The notes under the pieces are model-generated. The model did no database searches. It was not told the DNA's origin and saw only the letters and a program-made list of their open reading frames with translations. The position numbers were made by a program, and so were the translations under genes. From RGIG1681 sp045594425 (lineage in GTDB: Bacteria > Bacillota > Clostridia > Christensenellales > UBA1242), in contig JAZNYK010000011.1 in the NCBI GenBank assembly GCA_045594425.1, positions 1 to 64,000 of the forward strand: DNA of 64,000 nt, read 5' to 3'. How positions within the stretch are numbered: the first letter of the stretch is position 1; each line of letters opens with the position of its first letter. Below are positions 54,669 through 62,970 of the stretch, piece after piece.

Positions 54669-55145
54669 ATGGAAAATAACGAATTAAAATTAAATGAAGG
54701 TCCATCAATTTTTAGTGAAGAAGATTATGCTGACATGAAAGCAAATTATGGAATCACTGATGAAGAAATTGAAATTTTGAGAGATGCAAATGCTCTTGTT
54801 ACAACAGCAAAACTTGTTCCTGATGACGCTGACAAAATGTTTGCAAAATACGATAAAATTTTTGCAGGCAAAAATGCCGCAGAAACAATGAAAACTTTCT
54901 TTGAACTTGCTGAAAAAGACCCAAAATTTATGGTTCAATTGGTTTCAGCAATTGAACTTGCTGAACAAGTTTCAGAAGAAACACCAGCAAAAGTTGAAAA
55001 AGTTTCCTTGACCGAAGTTGCTGGCGAACAATCTGCTGAACAAGCAGAAGCAGCCGGAGATTTTCTTGGACAAGCACTTGCAGCATTTAGCGCTCTTTCA
55101 CCAGAAGACAAGAGTGCTGTTATGGCAGAATTAAAGAAAAGATAA
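54669..55145 (+). CDS. Acidic helical partner, cassette A, 158 aa
   Basis: Very acidic all-helical protein, no membrane segment. Residues 30-100 align by eye with the 154-aa protein of cassette B: EIEIL against EREIL, a PDD turn (LVPDDADKMF against MLPDDITTLL), F-ELAEKDP against F-QLAQDDP, and AIELAEQVSE against LVDIAEDVAE. Both end with a PE-rich helix (SPEDKSAVMAELKKR against TPENRKEFVEVLERR). AAGGAG site, 11 bases after the large gene. It could be a chaperone or regulator of the large partner (inference). Confidence 0.75.
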   Translation: MENNELKLNEGPSIFSEEDYADMKANYGITDEEIEILRDANALVTTAKLVPDDADKMFAKYDKIFAGKNAAETMKTFFELAEKDPKFMVQLVSAIELAEQVSEETPAKVEKVSLTEVAGEQSAEQAEAAGDFLGQALAAFSALSPEDKSAVMAELKKR

Positions 55146-55151
55146 ACAAAC

Positions 55152-55181
55152 AAAAAACCACCACAGTGGTGGTTTTTTTTG
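55152..55181 (+). terminator. Terminator after cassette A
   Basis: AACCACCAC, short loop, GTGGTGGTT plus eight T. Confidence 0.92.
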
Positions 55182-55292
55182 TTTGTTGAAAATTAAAAAG
55201 ATGATATTTTTGGTTGCATTGTTTATTATTAATTGAAAAGAAACGTTGCGCTATGATACAATATAATCACAACTAAAATGGAGGAACCAACT

Positions 55293-55697
55293 ATGTCAAC
55301 CACCTTTTTAAACCTTGTTAAAGGCGACCCAAATGGCTCTGGAAAAGCCGAAGATTATGACTTTGAAACTATCACACTAGACGGCGAGGAAGAACAAGCC
55401 ATTCTTTCTGAAATTGCAGAATACCAAATTATGGATACCACGGAATATTGGGTGGACCATGATGAATATGGCAGATACCTTGACGACACAACAGTTGACT
55501 ATAAACCACTAACCGACTTTGTTGAAAATTGCTTTATTCACCAAGGTCACTTTGTTGGTGTGACACTTTATAACACCATTCACTTTGCAAAGACGGGTGT
55601 GATTTTAGGCGTGCCAAAAAGTTATAATTCATGGTGGGTAAACTCTCGCAGAATGGACAATGCTGTTAGCGAGTGTAAACTTGTGAAGATTGAATAA
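55293..55697 (+). CDS. Hypothetical protein, 134 aa
   Basis: Unrecognised acidic soluble protein, rich in Asp, Tyr and Trp, with beta-type alternation near 80-125 (GHFVGVTLYNTIHFA, TGVILGVPKSY). The start at 55293 has GGAGG upstream, and the longer frame includes that site. A TTGAAA and TACAAT pair lies about 40 bases before it. It sits alone between the two paralogous cassettes. Whether it belongs to them is unknown. Confidence 0.65.
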   Translation: MSTTFLNLVKGDPNGSGKAEDYDFETITLDGEEEQAILSEIAEYQIMDTTEYWVDHDEYGRYLDDTTVDYKPLTDFVENCFIHQGHFVGVTLYNTIHFAKTGVILGVPKSYNSWWVNSRRMDNAVSECKLVKIE

Positions 55698-55787
55698 AAT
55701 AAATAAATTTTTAAGAATATGTCAAAACCACCCCCCTGCTTTCCTATCTTTTATTATTTTTAAATTTTCTAATTATCGAAAATATCT

Positions 55788-55804
55788 AATTTTGCGCCAA
55801 CCAA
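55788..55804 (+). promoter_or_regulatory. Shared box AATTTTGCGCCAACCAA
   Basis: Second copy of the box at 51783, upstream of the cassette B promoter. Confidence 0.45.
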
Positions 55805-55824
55805 TAATTATTTTAATATAATTA

Positions 55825-55852
55825 TTGACAAAATTTTGACGATATTTATAAT
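55825..55852 (+). promoter_or_regulatory. Cassette B promoter
   Basis: TTGACA, 16 bases, TATAAT, 36 bases before the start at 55889. Confidence 0.75.
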
Positions 55853-55888
55853 TAATGTTAATAACTATATTTTTAAAGGAGTAAACCT

Positions 55889-56698
55889 ATGGGCATTACT
55901 TTACCTCAAATTCAAGGTTTGAATGATAAAAACCTTTTAGATGGAATCAATCTTTGCAGAAGAAAAAATGCTGAAGAAACTGCTAAACACAATTATTCAA
56001 CCGCTGATAAATATAAATTAATGGAAACTCGTTTAACCGAAGCAAAAAAGAAACTTGCAAATTGTATTTCTGGTTTAAGCCAAACAGTTCCTGGCGAAAC
56101 TGTTACTTTTATGGATAAATATTTTGCTGGAACAACAGACACTTCAAAATTTACACTTGCATACATTGCAAATAAAATTAGTGTTGACGGACACACTCTT
56201 GATGACCTTGATTCAGCAAAAATTCCAGATGCAAAAATGGATGTTTCAAAAGTTAGTTTACGTAGAAATATGTTTGATGTTGCTAGCGACTTTGCAAAAG
56301 ACACCGCAAATGGAAAAGTTAGAGCACCAAAACTCACAAAATTTATTGCTGGCTATGGCATTGCAGAACTTGCAACAACTTTTGTTACTGGACAACTTGC
56401 AAAAGCAGGCATGATGTCTGAAGCAACAACTCTTTTGGGTCTTGCAAAAACTGGTATTACTATGCTTATTGACAAACTTCCTGCTCTCTGGCAAGCAGCC
56501 GTTCCAATTCTTGGAAGCAACGTTCCTGGTTTTGTTTTTGCTGGTGCCGCAGTTGCATTGCTCACAATCCCAACAATTGCAAACAAAATCAAAAAGGCTT
56601 GTGGAAAAGTTAAAAAACATTTTGGAGTTCAAGCAGAGATTGATAAGCCTATGCTTGAACAATTGGCTAAGAACCGTGCAGATGGTTTTTATCCTTAA
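55889..56698 (+). CDS. Helical protein with hydrophobic segment, cassette B, 269 aa
   Basis: Unrecognised. Residues 10-65 are helical and Lys-rich. Residues 150-235 form a long Ala/Gly/Leu/Ile-rich hydrophobic region with two or three helix-length stretches, ending TIPTIANKIKKACGKVKKHF. The placing and closing sequence resemble the hydrophobic region of the 917-aa protein of cassette A. The large C-terminal helical part of that protein is absent here. No signal peptide. AAAGGAG site. Followed after 34 bases by a partner homologous to the 158-aa gene. A pore-like or membrane-inserting role is possible but unproved. Confidence 0.72.
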   Translation: MGITLPQIQGLNDKNLLDGINLCRRKNAEETAKHNYSTADKYKLMETRLTEAKKKLANCISGLSQTVPGETVTFMDKYFAGTTDTSKFTLAYIANKISVDGHTLDDLDSAKIPDAKMDVSKVSLRRNMFDVASDFAKDTANGKVRAPKLTKFIAGYGIAELATTFVTGQLAKAGMMSEATTLLGLAKTGITMLIDKLPALWQAAVPILGSNVPGFVFAGAAVALLTIPTIANKIKKACGKVKKHFGVQAEIDKPMLEQLAKNRADGFYP

Positions 56699-56732
56699 TA
56701 AATGATTTACTTTGATTTAAAGGAAGATTTTT

Positions 56733-57197
56733 ATGGAAAATATGAATTTGTTAAATGAAGAAGAACTCGCTGAACTCACACCAGAAGAAAGAGAGATTTT
56801 AGAATCTGCTCTCGCTGTTGCTGAAACAGTTGAAATGCTTCCAGATGATATAACCACTTTGCTCACAAAGTTTGAAGAACTCACTGCAAATAAAACAGAA
56901 TATGAAGCCGTTAGAAAATTATTTCAACTTGCTCAAGATGACCCTGCATATTTTTCTAGACTCATGGCTCTTGTTGATATTGCAGAAGATGTTGCTGAAT
57001 CAGGTGCTGTAAGTTTTGGTGCAAATGACAATGAAAATATTGCATCACTTTCTGATGAAGAATATTCAAGAGCAGAAGCAAGATTGTTTGAGTCACTTGT
57101 AAAAATGACTCCAGAAAACAGAAAAGAATTTGTTGAAGTTCTTGAAAGACGCTCACCTGCTCAAGAAAAAGCAATGCTTGACGAACTTAAAAAATAA
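56733..57197 (+). CDS. Acidic helical partner, cassette B, 154 aa
   Basis: Paralogue of the 158-aa protein at 54669: same length, acidity, PDD turn near residue 38, F-LAQDDP near 65 and a proline-containing C-terminal helix with Lys/Arg. No membrane segment or enzymatic motif. AAGGA site. It ends cassette B at the terminator at 57202. The conserved pairing with a hydrophobic-segment protein in two cassettes argues that the two products work together. Confidence 0.75.
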   Translation: MENMNLLNEEELAELTPEEREILESALAVAETVEMLPDDITTLLTKFEELTANKTEYEAVRKLFQLAQDDPAYFSRLMALVDIAEDVAESGAVSFGANDNENIASLSDEEYSRAEARLFESLVKMTPENRKEFVEVLERRSPAQEKAMLDELKK

Positions 57198-57201
57198 ACT
57201 A

Positions 57202-57225
57202 AACCACCAAATATGGTGGTTTTTT
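57202..57225 (+). terminator. Terminator after cassette B
   Basis: AACCACCA, AATA-type loop, TGGTGGTT then T tract. Similar in sequence to the cassette A terminator (AACCACCAC). Confidence 0.88.
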
Positions 57226-57233
57226 ATTGCAAC

Positions 57234-57266
57234 AAAAAAATAGAAGGAACTTTCCTTCTATTTTTT
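57234..57266 (-). terminator. gyrA terminator
   Basis: On the minus strand ATAGAAGGAA, short loop, TTCCTTCTAT then T7. Confidence 0.88.
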
Positions 57267-57281
57267 ATTTGGTTTTAACTA

Positions 57282-59813
57282 TTAATTATCATCTGTTTCA
57301 GTGATTGGCTCATTGATAACAATTGATTCTTCTTCAGTTTCACCAGTGATATCTTCAGCAACAGTGTCAGCAACAGCAACACAAGAAACCATTGTTCCTT
57401 CATGAAGTCTCATCACTTTTACGCCAATTGTGTCACGAGTGATTCTTGAAATGTTTGCAGCAGGAGTTCTGATGATTACGCCATTGTTTGCAATAATCAT
57501 GATATCTTCATCTTCTGTAACTTGTTTTAAACCAACAAGTCTGCCTGTTTTTTCGTTGAAAATGCCGGCTTTAATGCCTTTTCCGTTTCTGTTTTGAACT
57601 TTATATTCAGAAATATCTGTGCGTTTTCCATAGCCCTTTTCAGTGATTGTTAAAATGTCGTAGCCTTCTTTATAAACAAGCATATCAACCAAATAGTCAC
57701 CGCTTGCAAGGTCGATAGCCTTAACACCCATAGTGTCACGACCAAGCGGCTTAACATCGTCTTCACTAAATCTGATACACTTTCCATCATTTGAAGCAAC
57801 CATGATTGTGTTGTTGCCTGCAGTATATTCAACTGAAATAAGTTCATCATCGTCTTTAAGAGCAATTGCAATCTTTCCAGTTTTTCTAATGCTTTCAAAT
57901 TCACTTGTTGCAGTCTTTTTAATCAAACCATTCTTTGTTGCCATAACAAGGAAGCCATCGCCATCTGCAAGTTTTGGCAAGATTGCTTGAACAACTTCAC
58001 CTTTTTCAAGAGGAAGAAGGTTGACAACGTTTCTGCCTCTTGCAGTTTTTTGTTCTTCTGGAATTTCATAACCTTTTAAGGTGTAAACCTTTCCAAGATT
58101 TGTGAAGAACATAAGTGTGTTGTGTGTTGAACAAATGAACATATGTTCAACAAAGTCTTCTTCTTTAGATTTGTGACCAGTTGAACCCATGCCACCACGA
58201 TTTTGTTGACGATATTCTGTTACTGGAATACGTTTTACATAACCGAAGTGTGTCATTGAAATAACAACGTCCTCTTTTTCAATGAGGTCTTCAATATTGA
58301 TGTCGGTTGAACCATTAAGGTCAACTTCAGTCTTTCTTTCATCACCATAAGTTTCTTTAATTTCAGTGAGTTCTTTGATGATGATTTGTTTAACTTTTTC
58401 TTCGCTTGCCAAAATGCCACGAAGTTCAGTGATAAGATTACGGAGGTCTGCAAGTTCGTTGTTGAGTTTTTCAACTTCCAAACTTGTGAGTCTTTGCAAT
58501 CTCATGTCAAGAATTGCACCTGCTTGAACTGCTGAAAGCAAGAATGAACTTTGCAAGTTGTTAGATGCTTCTTCTCTATCTTTTGATGCTTTGATAATTT
58601 TGATAACTTCATCAATGTTTGCAAGAGCAACAACCAAACCTTCGATGATATGTTCTCTTTCTTCTGCTTTTGCAAGGTCATATTTTGTTCTTCTGTAAAT
58701 AACTTCTTTTTGATGACCAATATAGCAATCCAAAATTTGTTTGATATTCAAAACTCTTGGATATCCATCAACAAGAGCAAGGAAGTTGATGCCATAAGAA
58801 CATTGAAGTTGTGTTCGTTTGAAAAGTGTGTTCAAAACAACTTGTGCGTTGAAATCTTTTTTAACATCAAAAACAATTCTCATACCGTGACGGTCAGATT
58901 CTTCTTTGATGTCAGAAATGCCTTCAATACGCTTATCTTTAACCATGTTAGCAATTTGCTTAATCATTTCTGCTTTGTTAACTTGGTATGGGATTTCTGT
59001 AACTACAATCTTGGTTTTTCCGTCTTCATGTTCTTCAATTTCGGTTTTAGAGCGAATAACAACACCACCCTTTCCTGTAAGGTATGCTTGACGAAGGGCT
59101 TCAGTGCCCATGATTACACCACCTGTTGGATAATCTGGAGCAGGAAGAATTTGCATAATTTCTTCAATTGTCATATCTGGGTTGTTGATTTCAGCAACAA
59201 CTGCATCAACAACTTCATTAAGGTTGTGTGGTGGAATGTTTGTTGCCATACCAACCGCAATACCGTCTGAACCGTTAACCAAAAGGTTTGGGAACCTTGC
59301 AGGCAAAACATCTGGTTGCTTTAAGGTTGCGTCAAAGTTTGGTGAGAAATCAACAGTTTCTTTGTCGATATCTCTAAGCATTTCGTCAGCAAGTTTTGAA
59401 AGCCTTGCTTCGGTGTATCTATAAGCCGCTGGTGGGTCACCGTCAACAGAACCAAAGTTTCCGTGACCACCAACAAGTGGATAACGAATAGCAAAGTCTT
59501 GAGCAAGACGCACAAGTGCACCATAAACTGAACTGTCGCCGTGTGGATGGTATTTACCCAAAACGTCACCGACAATACGTGCACATTTTTTGTGTGGCTT
59601 GTCAGATGTGATGCCAACTTCGTTCATTGAATATAAAATTCTTCTATGAACTGGTTTCAAACCGTCCCTAACATCAGGAATGGCTCTTGAAACGTTAACA
59701 GCCATTGCATAAGCAATGAAACTTTTTTTCATTTCATCGTTGATTTCAACAGGATAAATAACGGTGTTATCAACGATTTTATCATGTTCTAAACTAAAAT
59801 CTCTCTTCTTCAT
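57282..59813 (-). CDS. gyrA: DNA gyrase subunit A
   Basis: Breakage-reunion subunit introducing negative supercoils. The active-site Tyr is Tyr133 in AAYRYTEARL. The C-terminal wheel domain carries a GyrA box-like QNRGGMG near residue 540, which favours gyrase over topoisomerase IV. An acidic tail ends the protein. 843 residues, typical. The quinolone-pocket segment reads HGDSSVYGALVR: Ser94 (E. coli 83) is kept, but residue 98 (E. coli 87, usually Asp or Glu) is Gly. AAGGGGA site. It follows gyrB by 11 bases. Confidence 0.97.
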   Translation of the reverse strand: MKKRDFSLEHDKIVDNTVIYPVEINDEMKKSFIAYAMAVNVSRAIPDVRDGLKPVHRRILYSMNEVGITSDKPHKKCARIVGDVLGKYHPHGDSSVYGALVRLAQDFAIRYPLVGGHGNFGSVDGDPPAAYRYTEARLSKLADEMLRDIDKETVDFSPNFDATLKQPDVLPARFPNLLVNGSDGIAVGMATNIPPHNLNEVVDAVVAEINNPDMTIEEIMQILPAPDYPTGGVIMGTEALRQAYLTGKGGVVIRSKTEIEEHEDGKTKIVVTEIPYQVNKAEMIKQIANMVKDKRIEGISDIKEESDRHGMRIVFDVKKDFNAQVVLNTLFKRTQLQCSYGINFLALVDGYPRVLNIKQILDCYIGHQKEVIYRRTKYDLAKAEEREHIIEGLVVALANIDEVIKIIKASKDREEASNNLQSSFLLSAVQAGAILDMRLQRLTSLEVEKLNNELADLRNLITELRGILASEEKVKQIIIKELTEIKETYGDERKTEVDLNGSTDINIEDLIEKEDVVISMTHFGYVKRIPVTEYRQQNRGGMGSTGHKSKEEDFVEHMFICSTHNTLMFFTNLGKVYTLKGYEIPEEQKTARGRNVVNLLPLEKGEVVQAILPKLADGDGFLVMATKNGLIKKTATSEFESIRKTGKIAIALKDDDELISVEYTAGNNTIMVASNDGKCIRFSEDDVKPLGRDTMGVKAIDLASGDYLVDMLVYKEGYDILTITEKGYGKRTDISEYKVQNRNGKGIKAGIFNEKTGRLVGLKQVTEDEDIMIIANNGVIIRTPAANISRITRDTIGVKVMRLHEGTMVSCVAVADTVAEDITGETEEESIVINEPITETDDN

Positions 59814-59824
59814 TGTTCTTCCCC

Positions 59825-61741
59825 TTAAATATCCAAATCTTCAACGAGTTTCGCATTTTCTTCAATAAACTTTCTTCTTAGTTCTGGTGCATCACCCATG
59901 AGTAATGTGAAAATTTTATCTGCTTCAATCGCATCAGCCATGTTGATTTGAATAAGACCACGATGTTCTGGGTTCATTGTTGTTTCCCAAAGTTGTTCTT
60001 TGTCCATTTCACCAAGACCTTTATAACGTTGAACGTCAAGACCTTTATTTCCCATTTCTTCGACTTTTTTACGTTTTTCTTCTTCGCTGTAACAATATTC
60101 TATTCTTTTGCCTTTTTGAAGTTTGTAAAGTGGAGGCATTGCTGAATAAACGTGTCCTGTTTCAATAAGCCCCGGCATGAATCTATAGAAGAATGTTAAA
60201 AGCAAAATTCTGATATGTGCGCCGTCTACATCGGCATCGGTCATACAAATGATTTTGTCATAACGAAGTTTGGTTGGGTCAAATTCCTGACCAACACCGC
60301 CACCAAACGCTGTTATCATGGCTTTGATTTCTTCGTTTGCCAAAACATGGTTAAGCCTTGCCTTTTCAACGTTTAAAATTTTACCACGAAGTGGAAGGAT
60401 AGCCTGAAAACGGCGGTCACGGCATTGTTTTGCTGTTCCACCCGCAGAATCACCCTCAACAATATAAATTTCGCAAAGTTTTGGGTCTTTTTCGGTGCAG
60501 TCGGCAAGTTTGCCAGGAAGTGTTGTTGACTCAAGTGCTCCTTTTCTTCTTGCCATGCTTCTAGCGGCTTGTGCTGCTTCACGTGCTTTTTGTGCAGTAA
60601 CTGAACGCAAAATCAAACTTCTTGCTTCGTCTGGGTTTTCTTCTAAATATGTTCCAAATAAATCACAAACTGCAGTATAAACTTCGGTTTGCATATAACT
60701 GTTGCCCAGTTTTGTTTTTGTTTGACCTTCAAATTGAGGGTCTTGAAGTTTTACTGAAACAATGGCAGTGATACCTTCACGAACGTCATCACCTGAAAGT
60801 TTGTCTGCATCTTTTAAGATTTTGAGTTTATGGCCATAGTCATTAATAACCTTGTAAAGTGCTTTTTTGAATCCTTCAATGTGAGTTCCACCTTCGGTTG
60901 TGTTAATGTTGTTTGCATAGCCGTGAATAACTTCGTTATAACCATCGTTATATTGGAATGCAATTTCAATTTCGCCAGTTTTGTCTTTTGTTGATGTGAT
61001 GATATGAATTGGCTTTTTAATGATTGTTGTTTTGCCTTCATTCATTTCATTTACAAATTGAGCAATACCTGTGTCGTAATGGAAAGTTTCTTCTTTTCCA
61101 TCTCTGTGGTCTTTTGCAATAATTGTGATGCCCTTGTTCAAAAATGCAAGTTCACGCAAACGTTTTCTGATTCTGTCATACTCAAAGTGAGTTGTTTCAA
61201 AAATAGTGTCGTCTGGCATGAATGTTACTTTTGTTCCGGTTGTGGCAGAAGTTCCAACAACTGCTAAATCTCTTTGTGGAATACCACGATTATAGATTTG
61301 TTTATAAACATTGCCATTTTGTCTAACTTCAACCTCAAGCCATTCAGAAAGTGCGTTAACACAAGAAAGACCTACGCCGTGCAAACCACCTGAAATTTTG
61401 TAACCACCATCACCGAACTTTCCGCCGGCGTGGAGTTTTGTTAAAACAAGTTCAACTGCACTTTTGCCTTCTTCTTTATTGAAACCAGTTGGAATACCAC
61501 GACCATTGTCTGTTACTGCACAAGAGCCGTCTTTGTTTATTTCAACAGTGATTTCATCACAATATCCAGCAAGTGCTTCGTCTATTGAGTTATCAACAAT
61601 TTCGCTTATCAAATGATGCAAACCATAAGTGTCTGTTGAGCCAATATACATACCAGGTCTTTTTCTAACTGGCTCCAAACCATGAAGAACCGTGATTTGT
61701 TCAACACCATAGTCCGCTTGTACTTTACTAATATCGTCCAT
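59825..61741 (-). CDS. gyrB: DNA gyrase subunit B
   Basis: ATPase subunit of gyrase. The GHKL ATP site is seen as VDNSIDEALAG near residue 48, DNGRGIPTG near 78 and GGLHGVG near 120. The TOPRIM metal site is EGDSAGGTAKQ near 428, with DADVDGAHI near 505. The C-terminal QRYKGLGEMDKEQLWETT motif contacts GyrA. 638 residues, typical. AAAGGTG ribosome site. A TATAAT box lies 40 bases upstream. Usual gyrB-gyrA order next to recF. Confidence 0.98.
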   Translation of the reverse strand: MDDISKVQADYGVEQITVLHGLEPVRKRPGMYIGSTDTYGLHHLISEIVDNSIDEALAGYCDEITVEINKDGSCAVTDNGRGIPTGFNKEEGKSAVELVLTKLHAGGKFGDGGYKISGGLHGVGLSCVNALSEWLEVEVRQNGNVYKQIYNRGIPQRDLAVVGTSATTGTKVTFMPDDTIFETTHFEYDRIRKRLRELAFLNKGITIIAKDHRDGKEETFHYDTGIAQFVNEMNEGKTTIIKKPIHIITSTKDKTGEIEIAFQYNDGYNEVIHGYANNINTTEGGTHIEGFKKALYKVINDYGHKLKILKDADKLSGDDVREGITAIVSVKLQDPQFEGQTKTKLGNSYMQTEVYTAVCDLFGTYLEENPDEARSLILRSVTAQKAREAAQAARSMARRKGALESTTLPGKLADCTEKDPKLCEIYIVEGDSAGGTAKQCRDRRFQAILPLRGKILNVEKARLNHVLANEEIKAMITAFGGGVGQEFDPTKLRYDKIICMTDADVDGAHIRILLLTFFYRFMPGLIETGHVYSAMPPLYKLQKGKRIEYCYSEEEKRKKVEEMGNKGLDVQRYKGLGEMDKEQLWETTMNPEHRGLIQINMADAIEADKIFTLLMGDAPELRRKFIEENAKLVEDLDI

Positions 61742-61857
61742 AAATACACCTTTAAAATTTTATTTTTTAACAAAAATATTATATCAAACAAAACAACTAA
61801 AAACCAAACGATTTTTGGCCTTTATATAATATTTATTATATAATATATATAATATTA

Positions 61858-61871
61858 TCGCGCGCACGCGA
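61858..61871. repeat. GC-rich palindrome TCGCGCGCACGCGA
   Basis: TCGCG and CGCGA arms with a CGCA loop, immediately beside about 35 bases of pure A/T (61821-61857) in the divergent gyrB/61978 intergenic region. Striking in an AT-rich genome. Possible regulator or architectural site. Confidence 0.6.
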
Positions 61872-61881
61872 GAAAATTGTC

Positions 61882-61893
61882 TAAAAACTGCCA
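61882..61893 (+). promoter_or_regulatory. Shared 12-mer TAAAAACTGCCA, copy 2
   Basis: Identical to 51740-51751. Lies about 25 bases before a TTGACA with TTAAAC 17 bases later that could be the promoter of the 61978 gene. Confidence 0.35.
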
Positions 61894-61977
61894 TTTTTGA
61901 CAAGTTATTTTGATTTGACAATCACTCGCCTTTTGTTTTAAACTAAAATTAACAAAAAATTATAAGGAATTAACATT

Positions 61978-62937
61978 ATGGCAAGTAAACCTTTAACAAA
62001 AGAACAATTAGAAAAATTACGCCCTGCTCTAAAAGAAAATATTACTAAAATTTTAAATATGCCAGCAGAAAAGGCAGTTTCTCAACTTTCAAAAGTTTTC
62101 ATTGAATGTGGAATAACACCTCCAAATGTAAGCGTAAATAGATTTACTATTAAAGATGGTAAAATTACAGCCCAATCTTTAGCAACTGCGGTTTATGAAT
62201 ATTTATCAAAAGCAAAAAAGTTGGTTAAAGAAAACGAGAAAAAAGAAGAAGAAAAAGAAAAGAAAGAAGAAAAAGAGTCTGAACAAAAATATGGTATATC
62301 ATTCAATTTTGGTATCCCTCGTGAAAAAATTAAAGAACTTGCTAAAAACAAGGATAAAACTGCAGTCAGAGCATATTTACAAGAAGAATTCAAATCACAA
62401 GCAGCGGCTCAAGGTGTGCCTCTTGAAAAGTTGGGTGAATTATGTAAAGGCATTAATTTAAAAAATGCAAACGGAACATCTACCCCTCACAATGTTGGTG
62501 ACGGCAAAACTTTGTTAGATATTTGTTGTGACCTTTATATGGCAATGATTTATGGTATGGATAAAGAACAAATTTTTTCGGAATCTAAAGACCAAACACA
62601 ACGCAGAGAGCAAATGGAATCTCAAGCAAAAGAAAGAGCCCATGAAATTTCAAACGAACATCCTCTTGAAACAGAATCAATGTCTTCGACCCAAGTTGTT
62701 ATATCAGAAGAAGGCAAAGACGCATTTGGACCATCACGTTCTGTTTCAAAAAGTGAAACCTTCTCTGTTGAAGGCAAGTCAGACAGAGAAATTGTTGATG
62801 CTATTATTGATAAAATTTTACAAGAAGGTGAAGCAACTGAAGAACAAATGCTTATCCTTCGCTCTAAAGGAATTGAATCACTAGAAGAAGTCATACCACC
62901 AAATATGCTTCCTCAAGAAATGAAAAAAAATCAATAA
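61978..62937 (+). CDS. Hypothetical charged helical protein, 319 aa
   Basis: Unrecognised soluble protein. Residues 1-75 form helices. Residues 76-102 are a Lys/Glu repeat stretch of low complexity. Residues 105-200 hold a more compact helical domain (GISFNFGIPREKIKELA, LLDICCDLYMAMIYGM). Residues 205-265 are polar and Ser-rich. The last 50 residues are helical with an EATEEQMLIL segment. AAGGA site. Head-on between gyrB and recF, which in most genomes are adjacent or nearly so, so it looks like an insertion. It shares a 12-mer upstream with cassette A. Confidence 0.7.
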   Translation: MASKPLTKEQLEKLRPALKENITKILNMPAEKAVSQLSKVFIECGITPPNVSVNRFTIKDGKITAQSLATAVYEYLSKAKKLVKENEKKEEEKEKKEEKESEQKYGISFNFGIPREKIKELAKNKDKTAVRAYLQEEFKSQAAAQGVPLEKLGELCKGINLKNANGTSTPHNVGDGKTLLDICCDLYMAMIYGMDKEQIFSESKDQTQRREQMESQAKERAHEISNEHPLETESMSSTQVVISEEGKDAFGPSRSVSKSETFSVEGKSDREIVDAIIDKILQEGEATEEQMLILRSKGIESLEEVIPPNMLPQEMKKNQ

Positions 62938-62970
62938 AAAGACAGGAAAAATTTTCCTGTCTTTATTTTT
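62936..62970. terminator. Bidirectional terminator, 61978 gene and recF
   Basis: AAAAGACAGGAAAA, ATTTTCCTGTCTTT with flanking A and T tracts, between convergent genes. Confidence 0.88.
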
